Both the position numbers and the translations under genes were made by a program. Shown one piece after another: positions 1-6,734 of a stretch of 13,060 bases of DNA. Positions within the stretch are counted from its first letter, which is position 1; the number at the start of each line of letters is the position of its first letter. The stretch lies in the NCBI GenBank assembly GCA_916720015.1, contig CAKAPZ010000014.1, positions 1 through 13,060 on the forward strand, written 5' to 3'. Source of the stretch: an uncultured Atopobium sp. Lineage in GTDB: Bacteria; Actinomycetota; Coriobacteriia; Coriobacteriales; Atopobiaceae. Under the pieces are notes generated by a model. That model was not told the DNA's origin. It saw only the letters and a list, made by a program, of their open reading frames with translations, and did not search any database.

Positions 1-131
1 AACACACCTATGACAGATAATCTGTCAAAAAGACGTATACATTACGCTGAAAATACCTCAAACGTGCAGATTATCTTCATTTGATGTGTAATATGCCCAC
101 AATTGTGCAGAATATCTGTCATAGGTGTGTT
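1..131. repeat. 131-bp non-coding element bounded by 19-bp inverted repeats
   Basis: Bases 1-19 (aacacacctatgacagata) are the exact reverse complement of 113-131, and the match continues imperfectly for a few bases inward. The left end also contains a 17-bp hyphenated palindrome, TGACAGAT-a-ATCTGTCA, at 11-27. Related near-palindromes occur at 67-77 (cagattatctt) and 108-118 (cagaatatctg). No open frame lies inside. The size and perfect termini fit a MITE or other non-autonomous mobile repeat, or alternatively an operator cluster for a gene to the left. The left arm begins at the first base of the window, so the repeat may extend further and no target-site duplication can be judged. Confidence 0.6.
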
Positions 132-370
132 CCTTAGGTACGGAATTTACCTATAGTTAAATTCTTTATATATTCCTATTCATTATTCAGCATATTAAAT
201 AAAGTTTATACATAGAAATGTATATCGGTCAGTGAGACCGCCTAGCTGTCAGGCAAGATGCCGTTAGTTTCCTAGTTATCTTGACTAAAAGTTATACGAT
301 TCCACAGCAAGACCTACTAAAGCTGCACCATTTTGTACGCCAAACCTAAAAGACAACATTAACACGCTAC
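132..370. other. AT-rich intergenic stretch without a gene
   Basis: No credible coding frame is visible on either strand. It holds several short perfect hairpins: taggta/taccta (135-140 with 148-153), tatacat/atgtata around an agaa loop (207-224), cggtc/gaccg (226-240) and caagat/atcttg (254-259 with 278-283). None has the cloverleaf or conserved loops of a tRNA, and no known riboswitch or small RNA is recognised. It separates the element at 1-131 from the lsr operon terminator. Confidence 0.5.
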
Positions 371-403
371 AAAAAAGCTGGTAATCCGAAAGGATTACCA
401 GCT
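371..403 (-). terminator. Rho-independent terminator of the lsrACDBF operon
   Basis: A perfect 12-bp stem (agctggtaatcc 376-387 with 392-403) encloses a four-base loop. Read on the minus strand, the stem is followed directly by six T residues (371-376 on the plus strand are all A). It lies about 110 bp past the lsrF stop codon, so it closes the minus-strand operon. The spacer between lsrF and the terminator contains two small GC-rich hairpins with TTTC loops (450-461 and 470-481), which may be extra structure at the 3' end of the mRNA. Confidence 0.9.
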
Positions 404-512
404 CAAGGTCAGTATGTTTCTCGTCACATGAGAGAGTCGCGTGTGAGCAGCACTTTCGTGCTCGTAGCAGCGCTTTCGCGCCCGACGCCGCGCTCGATGC
501 GCCCGGTGACTC

Positions 513-1391
513 TTAGTGGGTTGCGTCCTCGAAGAACTCCCATGCCTGAGCGTCGGTTGCGCCCTCGTGAACGATCATGCGGACAGCCTCGGCCATCTGC
601 AGAGGATGGGTGCTCTGGAAGATGTTGCGACCCATGTCAACGCCGCGTGCACCCTTGCGAATGACGTCGTATGCAAGGTGCAGAGCGTCACGCTCAGCAA
701 GCTTCTTACCACCAGCAACAACAATTGGAACTGGGCATGCTGCAACAACTTCCTCGAAGTCCTCGCAGTCGTAGGTCTTAACAATCTGGCAGCCCATCTC
801 AGCGATGATGCGGGTTGCAAGCTTGAAGAAGCGACCGGTGCGCTCCATGTCCTTACCAACAGCGCAAACGCCGAGGGTAGGAATGCTGTAGCGGAATCCA
901 GCGTTAATAACCTGGCTCAGGTTGTCGATACTGGAGAGCTGGCCATCAGCGCCGATGAAGGTCTGAACAGCCATGCAGTCTGCGTTCATGCGGATAGCAT
1001 CCTCGATGTCAACAGCAACAACCTCGTGCGAGAGGTCGGACTGCAGCATAGAAGAACCAGAAGAAACGCGAAGAGCAATGCCCTTAGAGACCTCAGGAGA
1101 AACGCAGGTCCTGATTGCGCCACGGGTGCCCATGAAGCAGTCAACGTAAGGAGCAAGCTGTGGAAGCAGCAGGTCAAGACGCTCGAGACCAGCGGTTGAA
1201 CCCATGAAGTAGCCGTGGTCAAATGCGAACATTACAGTGTTGCCGCTCTTTGGATCAAAGATGTTGGAGAGGTGCTTCTGCATACCCCAGTCGAGGTTGT
1301 TTGCACCCTTTACATAAAATCCCTGATTGTTAGCAAAAGGAGTGTCTACGTGATAATCCTTAGCTACTTTCAATCCGTCCAGATCTGCCAT
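513..1391 (-). CDS. lsrF: LsrF, 3-hydroxy-5-phosphonooxypentane-2,4-dione thiolase
   Basis: LsrF is a cytoplasmic class I aldolase-fold enzyme that ends AI-2 breakdown by moving an acetyl group from phospho-HPD to CoA, giving dihydroxyacetone phosphate and acetyl-CoA. The 292-aa product matches the usual length (about 291) and is close to enterobacterial LsrF throughout: N-terminal MADLD, LDWGMQ (33-38), FAFDHGYF (55-62), GVCAVGKDM (174-182), and the barrel strand QIVKTY, whose Lys205 aligns with the catalytic lysine. VAGGKK (225-230) and GVDMGRNIFQS (250-260) near the phosphate site are intact. The ATG is preceded by a GAAAGGA ribosome binding site. It is the last gene of the lsrACDBF operon, separated from lsrB by 213 bp rather than tightly coupled. 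No lsrG follows it. Confidence 0.95.
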   Translation of the reverse strand: MADLDGLKVAKDYHVDTPFANNQGFYVKGANNLDWGMQKHLSNIFDPKSGNTVMFAFDHGYFMGSTAGLERLDLLLPQLAPYVDCFMGTRGAIRTCVSPEVSKGIALRVSSGSSMLQSDLSHEVVAVDIEDAIRMNADCMAVQTFIGADGQLSSIDNLSQVINAGFRYSIPTLGVCAVGKDMERTGRFFKLATRIIAEMGCQIVKTYDCEDFEEVVAACPVPIVVAGGKKLAERDALHLAYDVIRKGARGVDMGRNIFQSTHPLQMAEAVRMIVHEGATDAQAWEFFEDATH

Positions 1392-1541
1392 GAAAATCCT
1401 TTCAATAAAACCTTAAAGCTCGCAGAGGAAGTGTGATTCTTCGGCGAAGCTGCCTCGTAAGAGAACGCGCTTCTTGGACGCGCCTCTTTGGGCGACCGCC
1501 CCGGGAGGACCGCCCTTCTCTGCGGCTGAATTACCTCATAA

Positions 1542-1571
1542 GCTGGCGAGAAGATCGGTCTTCTCGCCAGC
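1542..1571 (-). promoter_or_regulatory. Intercistronic stem-loop between lsrB and lsrF
   Basis: A perfect 13-bp stem (1542-1554 with 1559-1571) and a four-base loop lie 34-63 bases after the lsrB stop codon, inside the 213-bp lsrB-lsrF spacer. On the minus strand it is followed by ttatgaggt rather than a run of T, so it is not a good intrinsic terminator. A role in mRNA 3'-end protection or partial attenuation, giving more LsrB than LsrF, is an inference. The stem contains CTGGCGAGAA and its complement, a motif that recurs after the cupin gene. The rest of the spacer (about 1440-1535) is GC-rich and can form short stems. Confidence 0.65.
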
Positions 1572-1604
1572 CGTGAACTTACGCCTTGAACGTACCGCTT
1601 CTAC

Positions 1605-2729
1605 TTAGAAGGAGTAGTTGTTCATGTTCTCCTTGGTGAAGACAAGGCGCTCAGGAAGCAGGACAACGCCGTTGTTTTTCTCGCCAGTCTTTGCACCCTC
1701 GGAGATGGAGTCGTTAGCCTCAACCTTGACATCGCCAATGCTTGGAATGGAGATGGTGTCGCCAACCTTGACCTCATTGCCAGCTGCGAGGAATGCTGCA
1801 ACGTAGCAGCCCATTGCGCCCTGAACTGCGCAGTCCCAGAGGCCCCAGTTGTAGATGGTGCCGTGCTCGCAGTAGGACTTGATGGACTGTGGAGAAGCAA
1901 AACCGGTGATGGTGATCTTCTTTGCGTCGTAGCCCTTGTTCTCTGCAGCCTGGAGCTGGCCAGGAAGAGCGGTGGAGTCGTTGCAGATGATCAGGTCAAT
2001 CTCTGGGTAAGCGTCAAGGATTGCCTCACCGATGGTAATTGCCTGCTCTGCGTCCTGGTTGGAGTAGTAGTTCTCGTGGACGTTCTTCCACTTAGGATAC
2101 TTCTCCTTGATGATCTTCTGAGCAGCTACCTGCCAGGAGTTCTGGTCGGTAACAGTTGCCTGGGAGTAGTGCCAGACATAGGTAATCTCGTCCTTCTCTG
2201 GGTCCTTGCCGCGCTCCTTGAGGCCAGCAACGCCCATGTCAACAAGCATCTGACCAAGAATCTCTGGAGTACCCTGGGAAACCATAAGAGTACGATCCTC
2301 TGGGTTAGCGTCGGAGTCCCAAGTGGTAACAACGATACCAGCAGCAGTTGCCTTCTTCAGAGCGTCAGAAACACCCTTTGCATCAACAGTAGAGATGCTG
2401 ATTGCGTCTACGCCGTTAGCTACTGCCTGATTAATAACGGAAACCTGAGCGGAAACGGAAGCGGTTGCGTCACCAATGTAATCAACGGTGAAGCCCCACT
2501 CCTTAGACTTGTCCTGTGCGCCCTTGTTTGCGGACTCGAAGAATGCGTTTCCGGTGACCTTAGGGATAAATGCTACGGTCTTACCTTTGACGTCTTTGCC
2601 GCCCTCGGACTTCTTGGTCTCTTCTTTCTTCTCGCCACCACCATTATTGCAGCCTGCCAGAGCGAGGCCAGCGCTAACTGCGGTGATACCAGCGGCACCA
2701 ATAAAACCACGACGAGTAATCTCTTGCAT
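1605..2729 (-). CDS. lsrB: LsrB, AI-2 substrate-binding lipoprotein
   Basis: Extracellular receptor of the LsrACD importer, lipid-anchored here. The 374-aa product begins MQEITRRGF: a twin-arginine motif (Arg6-Arg7), a hydrophobic stretch and a lipobox LAGC with Cys27. An upstream in-frame start would add 14 residues, but the chosen ATG has GGGAGG at proper spacing. The mature part is close to enterobacterial LsrB: VAFIPK (52-57), TWDSD (136-140), TVTDQN (192-197), ALPGQLQAAEN (254-264), WGLWD (295-299), and GVVLLPERLVFTKEN near the C-terminus. By eye, Lys57, Asp138, Asp195 and Gln196 match the known AI-2 ligands, whereas the positions equal to Salmonella Pro220 and Ala222 are Asn250 and Ser252. 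It lies 45 bp after lsrD. A ribose-binding protein is less likely given the LsrB-specific C-terminus and the neighbours. Confidence 0.93.
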   Translation of the reverse strand: MQEITRRGFIGAAGITAVSAGLALAGCNNGGGEKKEETKKSEGGKDVKGKTVAFIPKVTGNAFFESANKGAQDKSKEWGFTVDYIGDATASVSAQVSVINQAVANGVDAISISTVDAKGVSDALKKATAAGIVVTTWDSDANPEDRTLMVSQGTPEILGQMLVDMGVAGLKERGKDPEKDEITYVWHYSQATVTDQNSWQVAAQKIIKEKYPKWKNVHENYYSNQDAEQAITIGEAILDAYPEIDLIICNDSTALPGQLQAAENKGYDAKKITITGFASPQSIKSYCEHGTIYNWGLWDCAVQGAMGCYVAAFLAAGNEVKVGDTISIPSIGDVKVEANDSISEGAKTGEKNNGVVLLPERLVFTKENMNNYSF

Positions 2730-2774
2730 AGGTAACCTCCCTTGTCTGTGCCTAAGGCACAATTTCCCCAAAGC

Positions 2775-3809
2775 TTATGCCTTGGCTTTACTGCTGCTTG
2801 AAAGCAGCGATTTCAAAAACGTACCAATATTTGTTCCGCTTGCTGCCGATCGAGCAACGATGACAACAACCAGCAGGACACCAACAGGAATATCCAGATA
2901 CTGTGGGCTTACCTTGAAGCACAGTGGCAAGCCGAAGCGCAAGAATGCAATAACAAACGAAGCAAGCGCGGTACCAACAATGGAGCCCTTACCACCAGTG
3001 GAAAGCGTGCCGCCCAAAACAACTGCGGTGATGATGTCCATGGTGAGGTCGGCACCAAGATCGGACTTAGCGGTACCCAGGTAAGCGGTCAGAACCACGC
3101 CTGCAATAACAGCGGAAACTGCGGTGAGCATGTAGGTGGACATAATGACTGCTCGGCTATTAATGCCAGAGAACTCAGCTGCGCTCTGGTTAACGCCAAC
3201 CAGGGTAATGCGACGACCATACTTAGTCTTGTGCAGCAGAATGAACGCGATAACCAGCATCAGGATGTAGATAAGCAGCTGGAATGGGATGACGCCAAAG
3301 AGCTGGAAGTTAGATACAAACTTGAAGTCCTCGGGGAAGCCACCAATTCCCTGGTAGCTCTCGGTCTTGGAGAGCGTGGAGATGAGCAGAGCCAGACCGG
3401 AGTACAGGAAGCTGCCGCCTAGGGTAACAACCATTGCTTGCACTCGACAGTACGCAATCAAGAAGCCCGAAAGCGCACCACAAGCAACAACCAGGACAAA
3501 GGCAACGCCCACGGCGCCCCAGATAGGAAGACCAAAGTCCTGCCAGCCAACGCCAATGGTGATGGACGTCAGACCAACCAGAGATGCAACCTGGATGTCG
3601 ATGCCGCCGGTAACCATAACAAGCGTTACAAAGAGCGAGATCATAAAGACTGGCAGGTTATCGTTAATGCTGGTAAACAGCAGTGCTGGACGTAAGAACT
3701 TGCCGTTTGCAGCACCAAAAATGACAAACTCAAGTACAAGCAGGCCAATAAGGATCATGTTCCAGCTTGTCTGGCCCTTGGACAAAAATCCCTTAAGTGT
3801 CTTCATCAT
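2775..3809 (-). CDS. lsrD: LsrD, AI-2 ABC transporter permease
   Basis: One of the two membrane subunits of the AI-2 importer (branched-chain/ribose-type permease family). The 344-aa product has about nine or ten hydrophobic segments. It shows the LsrD signatures VTGGIDIQVAS (66-76), YQGIGGFP (152-159), YLGTAKSDLGA (243-253) and the cytoplasmic coupling loop TAVVLGGTLSTGGKGSIVG (261-279), which contacts the ATPase. Its ATG (3809-3807) shares one base with the TAA stop of lsrC, so translation is probably coupled. A second ATG follows at once and could be the true start. Assignment as LsrD rather than LsrC rests on resemblance to enterobacterial LsrD and on gene order. Confidence 0.92.
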   Translation of the reverse strand: MMKTLKGFLSKGQTSWNMILIGLLVLEFVIFGAANGKFLRPALLFTSINDNLPVFMISLFVTLVMVTGGIDIQVASLVGLTSITIGVGWQDFGLPIWGAVGVAFVLVVACGALSGFLIAYCRVQAMVVTLGGSFLYSGLALLISTLSKTESYQGIGGFPEDFKFVSNFQLFGVIPFQLLIYILMLVIAFILLHKTKYGRRITLVGVNQSAAEFSGINSRAVIMSTYMLTAVSAVIAGVVLTAYLGTAKSDLGADLTMDIITAVVLGGTLSTGGKGSIVGTALASFVIAFLRFGLPLCFKVSPQYLDIPVGVLLVVVIVARSAASGTNIGTFLKSLLSSSSKAKA

Positions 3810-4885
3810 TAGCGAACACCACCCTTCTTACCTGAAGGGCTCAAAGCTGCCTCACCAAAGTCTGCAATCTGCTCTGCAAGAACCTCAGAGCTTGACTTTG
3901 GAGAAACACGTGCGTTCAGACGAGCGTGCCTGTTCTGAACAATGGAGCGATGCTGAAGCAGGGCGTCCACAACAACAATGACAATCAGAATAACGCCGGT
4001 AATTGCGTTGTCGTAATTTGACGAGAAGCCCATGAAGACCAACAGGTAGCTGATGGATGCCATGATGACGGAACCGACAGCTGCACCAAGGACGGAGCCA
4101 ACGCCACCAAGCAGACTAACGCCACCAAGAACGCAGGCTGCAATAGCCTTCATCTCGTAGCCGTTACCGCTCATTGGGGTAACAAAGCCAATACGGCTGC
4201 AGAAGATAATGCCGCCGATAGCTGCCATAACGCCGCAGATGACGTATGCCAGAATCTTGGTCTGAAGAGCTGGAATACCAACCAGGGTTGCACCGTTAGC
4301 GTTATCGCCAACTGCTGCAAACCAGCGACCACGACGGGTCTGGGTTAGTGCAAAGTGAATCAGAATAACCAGTGCAATAACTGCACAGTAGTAAACGGTG
4401 AAGTCACCAATACCAGTTACTGCCGAGAAGTCCTTGAACTCCTTAGGAAGGTTCTCAACCCACTGACCATTGGTGTACACGTAAACAATACCGCGCAGAA
4501 CACCGTTGGTACCCAGGGTAAAGATGAGCGATGGAGCCTTCATAACGGCAACGCCCCAGGCGTTTACCAGACCAATTGCTACACCAATAAGAATACCTAC
4601 CAGGCAAGCAACAGGAAGTGGAGTTCCATCTCTGAGCATGCTGCCAACTACCACAGCAACAAGACCCAGGTTGGAACCAACAGAAACGTCAATCTCACCA
4701 ATGAACAGGGTGAAAGCCACACCAACAGCGACCAATGTGTAGACAACGGACGTGTTAAAGCAGGCAGCAATTGTTGCTGGCGTCAAGAATGCAGGATTCA
4801 TTGCACCAACAATAATAAAGAGAGCAATCAGGAATGCGAGGCTGCTCAGTCCCCTAGCCTTGAGAAGGCGCTTTACAAGATCCAT
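3809..4885 (-). CDS. lsrC: LsrC, AI-2 ABC transporter permease
   Basis: Partner permease of LsrD. The 358-aa product is rich in membrane segments and carries EIDVSVGS (64-71), VATLG-like IFTLGTNGVLRGI (121-133), and the coupling loop GYEMKAIAACVLGGVSLLGG (242-261), nearly identical in enterobacterial LsrC. A hydrophilic C-terminal tail (about 310-358) follows the last membrane helix. The ATG has a perfect AGGAGGT site whose first bases overlap the TAG stop of lsrA (4896-4898), which ties lsrC translation to that of lsrA. Its stop overlaps the lsrD start by one base. Confidence 0.92.
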   Translation of the reverse strand: MDLVKRLLKARGLSSLAFLIALFIIVGAMNPAFLTPATIAACFNTSVVYTLVAVGVAFTLFIGEIDVSVGSNLGLVAVVVGSMLRDGTPLPVACLVGILIGVAIGLVNAWGVAVMKAPSLIFTLGTNGVLRGIVYVYTNGQWVENLPKEFKDFSAVTGIGDFTVYYCAVIALVILIHFALTQTRRGRWFAAVGDNANGATLVGIPALQTKILAYVICGVMAAIGGIIFCSRIGFVTPMSGNGYEMKAIAACVLGGVSLLGGVGSVLGAAVGSVIMASISYLLVFMGFSSNYDNAITGVILIVIVVVDALLQHRSIVQNRHARLNARVSPKSSSEVLAEQIADFGEAALSPSGKKGGVR

Positions 4886-4895
4886 ACGTCACCTC

Positions 4896-6449
4896 CTACA
4901 ATCCAAATGCAGCGGACATGAGGTTGTCCTGCGTAATTTCTTCTTTTTTGAACTCGTGATTAATGCGTCCCTGGTACATAGTGAACGCACGGTCAGCAAG
5001 CTCAATAATCTCTTCCATGTCCGAAGAAATCAGAAGAATAGAAACGCCTTGCTTACGGAGCTCCTGCAAAACAGCGTATACATCGCCACGAGCAGCAGCG
5101 TCAATACCACGAGTTGGCTCGTCCAAAATAACGACCTTTGGAGCAACCGAGAATGCGCGGCCAATAACAATCTTCTGCTGGTTACCACCAGAAAGGCCAC
5201 CTACCTCCTGATCAAGGCCTGTGACCTTGGTGCGGAAGTTATCAACGTAGTTCTGAGAGACCCTGTCTTCTTCTTTACGGTTAAGCAGCAACTTACCCAA
5301 GGAAGAGTTTGCAAGCAGAGAGCTTGTGGTGTTCTCGGCAACGTCACGAATTCTAAACAGACCGTCGTTAAAGCGGTCCTCTGGGACATAGCTCAGACCT
5401 GCAGCAATGACGTCTTTGGTGGACTTGCCGGTAATGTCTTTGCCGTCGACAAATACCTTGCCGCCCAAAACCTTATCCATACCGTAAATGGTGGTAGCCA
5501 TCTCTGATCTACCAGCACCAACGATACCTGCAAGACCAACAATCTCGCCTGGATAAATGTTGAGGTTTACGTCAGCAAAGCCATAGCCCGTAAACTCAGC
5601 AAGTTCAAAAATAGGCTCTGCGTCGTAATCAATGTTTGCGCTCTCGGCAATCTCTTTCTTAATCTCTGCTGCGTCTGGTGGAAGAAGTCCGCGAACAAGA
5701 TCTTCTCGCGTGAAGTCCTCTACTTTGCCGCGCATAGCCATAACGCCGTCACGCAAAATGCCAATGCTGGTAGAAATCTCAAAGACCTCTGCCAGGCGGT
5801 GGGTGATGTAGATGATGCCAATGTTTTTCTGCTTGAGCTCCTGGACTACCTTGAAAAGGCTCTGTACCTCGTCAAAGGTAAGTGCAGAAGTTGGCTCGTC
5901 CAGAATAAGAATCTCGGAGTGACGCATAAGACCGCGGAGAATCTCAACCATGCCCTGCTCAGCAATGGAAAGCGTCATTGCCTTGCGGTCCAGGTCAAGC
6001 TCCCAGCCAATCTCTTTCATAGTATCTTCGAGCATCTTGTTGAGCTCGGCTTTTGGAGCCTCAAAGCCAATGGTGATGTTCTCTCTAACGGTCATATTAG
6101 GGAACAGCATTGGCTCCTGAGGAACCATATAGATACTGTGTGCAAGTGCGGCCTTAGGGTTGGAGATATCAACCTTCTGACGATCGATAGAAATTTCTCC
6201 CTCATCGGCAGAGTAAATACCCATGATGATCTTCATGAGGGTAGATTTACCGGAACCGTTGCCACCAATAAGAGAGATGACCTCTCCTGGCGCCAAATCT
6301 AAGTTAATGCCTTTTAATACCTCGTTGGAACCAAATGACTTCTTGATTCCGCGGACGGAAAGAAGTGTGTCGCACTGCTTGCACACATCTTTTCCTTCAG
6401 GCGACTTTGGGTCAGTGGCATCGATATCGATGTCAAAAGTTTCACCCAT
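4896..6449 (-). CDS. lsrA: LsrA, AI-2 ABC transporter ATP-binding protein
   Basis: Energises AI-2 import from the cytoplasmic face. The 517-aa product holds two fused nucleotide-binding domains, as in sugar-type ATPases. The first has Walker A GGNGSGKST (62-70), Q-loop VPQEP (109-113), Walker B LILDEPTSAL (181-190) and a degenerate signature LSIAEQ (160-165), as in other LsrA proteins. The second has a degenerate Walker A GIVGAGRSE (308-316), a canonical signature LSGGNQQK (419-426) and ILDEPTRGID (441-450). This leaves one composite site probably catalytic. An upstream TTG could add five residues, but the ATG at 6449 directly follows TAGGAGGTACT and is preferred, though that spacing is short. 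The N-terminus has an extra CxxC (Cys23, Cys26). It is the first gene of the minus-strand operon. Confidence 0.94.
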   Translation of the reverse strand: MGETFDIDIDATDPKSPEGKDVCKQCDTLLSVRGIKKSFGSNEVLKGINLDLAPGEVISLIGGNGSGKSTLMKIIMGIYSADEGEISIDRQKVDISNPKAALAHSIYMVPQEPMLFPNMTVRENITIGFEAPKAELNKMLEDTMKEIGWELDLDRKAMTLSIAEQGMVEILRGLMRHSEILILDEPTSALTFDEVQSLFKVVQELKQKNIGIIYITHRLAEVFEISTSIGILRDGVMAMRGKVEDFTREDLVRGLLPPDAAEIKKEIAESANIDYDAEPIFELAEFTGYGFADVNLNIYPGEIVGLAGIVGAGRSEMATTIYGMDKVLGGKVFVDGKDITGKSTKDVIAAGLSYVPEDRFNDGLFRIRDVAENTTSSLLANSSLGKLLLNRKEEDRVSQNYVDNFRTKVTGLDQEVGGLSGGNQQKIVIGRAFSVAPKVVILDEPTRGIDAAARGDVYAVLQELRKQGVSILLISSDMEEIIELADRAFTMYQGRINHEFKKEEITQDNLMSAAFGL

Positions 6450-6496
6450 AGTACCTCCTACCAAAAAATAACAAAACGGCCGTACAAAATCTCACA

Positions 6497-6531
6497 CTTT
6501 GAAGATATATATAAATAGGCATTCTTCAAAG
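6497..6531. promoter_or_regulatory. Candidate LsrR operator (9-bp inverted repeat)
   Basis: Perfect 9-bp arms ctttgaaga and tcttcaaag flank 17 AT-rich bases that include the likely -10 region for lsrA on the minus strand. Binding here would block lsrA transcription. Assignment to LsrR is an inference from position. Confidence 0.45.
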
Positions 6532-6536
6532 CACCG

Positions 6537-6566
6537 TCACGGCAAACGGTATTATTACTGCCGTGA
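6537..6566. promoter_or_regulatory. Candidate second operator (8-bp inverted repeat)
   Basis: Perfect arms tcacggca and tgccgtga are separated by 14 bases. The site lies between the two divergent promoters, upstream of the presumed lsrA -10 region. It is GC-rich against AT-rich surroundings, which makes it stand out. It could bind LsrR or a second regulator such as a catabolite-type protein. Confidence 0.4.
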
Positions 6567-6643
6567 ATGGTATTTTTGATTGTATCATGAACAATAGTCC
6601 GCAATACCTCTATACGCAATTATGGTATTTGTAGTATATCTTC

Positions 6644-6672
6644 CTGTTAATAGGGAGAATAATTACTATAAT
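6644..6672 (+). promoter_or_regulatory. Promoter of lsrR-lsrK-cupin operon
   Basis: A perfect TATAAT at 6667-6672 lies about 60 bases before the lsrR start. The matching -35 position (ctgtta, 6644-6649, 17-bp spacing) is weak. It is directly preceded by tatatcttc (6635-6643), the inverted copy of a sequence in the lsrA operator, so repressor binding there would touch the -35 region. Confidence 0.6.
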
Positions 6673-6734
6673 GAAGTCTAGTATGTTAGATACAAATGTT
6701 TTATCATTAAACAAAAGTATCAACAGGAGGATGC

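Larger units (their letters stand above)
6450..6734. promoter_or_regulatory. Divergent lsrA/lsrR control region
   Basis: This 285-bp spacer must drive both operons. It is AT-rich and unusually dense in symmetrical sequence. It contains a 9-bp inverted repeat ctttgaaga/tcttcaaag (6497-6505, 6523-6531), an 8-bp inverted repeat tcacggca/tgccgtga (6537-6544, 6559-6566), and attgt/acaat (6579-6583, 6591-6595). The 9-mer gaagatata (6501-6509) is repeated in inverted orientation as tatatcttc (6635-6643). The minus-strand lsrA promoter should lie in about 6505-6540 (GTGACG about 17 bases before TATTTA is one weak candidate), overlapping the first repeats. LsrR of E. coli represses both arms of its divergent lsr region, so these repeats are its natural candidate sites. 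Confidence 0.7.

Noticed and set aside
226..300. tRNA-like or riboswitch-like structure
   Set aside because: The hairpins do not form a cloverleaf, there is no T-loop sequence, and no known riboswitch core was recognised.
1392..1604. A short lsrG gene between lsrB and lsrF
   Set aside because: No open frame of suitable length exists; the stretch is GC-rich, structured and non-coding.
1863..2735. 290-aa open frame on the plus strand, antisense to lsrB
   Set aside because: It lies opposite a clearly conserved gene, has low-complexity Leu/Val/Cys content and no ribosome binding site. It is explained by the codon bias of lsrB. The same holds for the long antisense frames at 516-1199, 4355-4921 and 4752-5507.
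2730..2771. Upstream start adding 14 residues to LsrB
   Set aside because: It would put a charged non-signal segment before the twin-arginine lipoprotein signal, and the internal ATG has a good GGGAGG site.
4896..6449. Ribose (Rbs) transporter instead of Lsr
   Set aside because: The ATPase and permeases are similar in family, but the permease and receptor signatures, the presence of lsrK, lsrF and lsrR, and the gene order all fit the AI-2 system.
6450..6464. TTG start adding five residues to LsrA
   Set aside because: The extension would translate the ribosome binding site itself; the ATG at 6449 directly after AGGAGGT is the better start.
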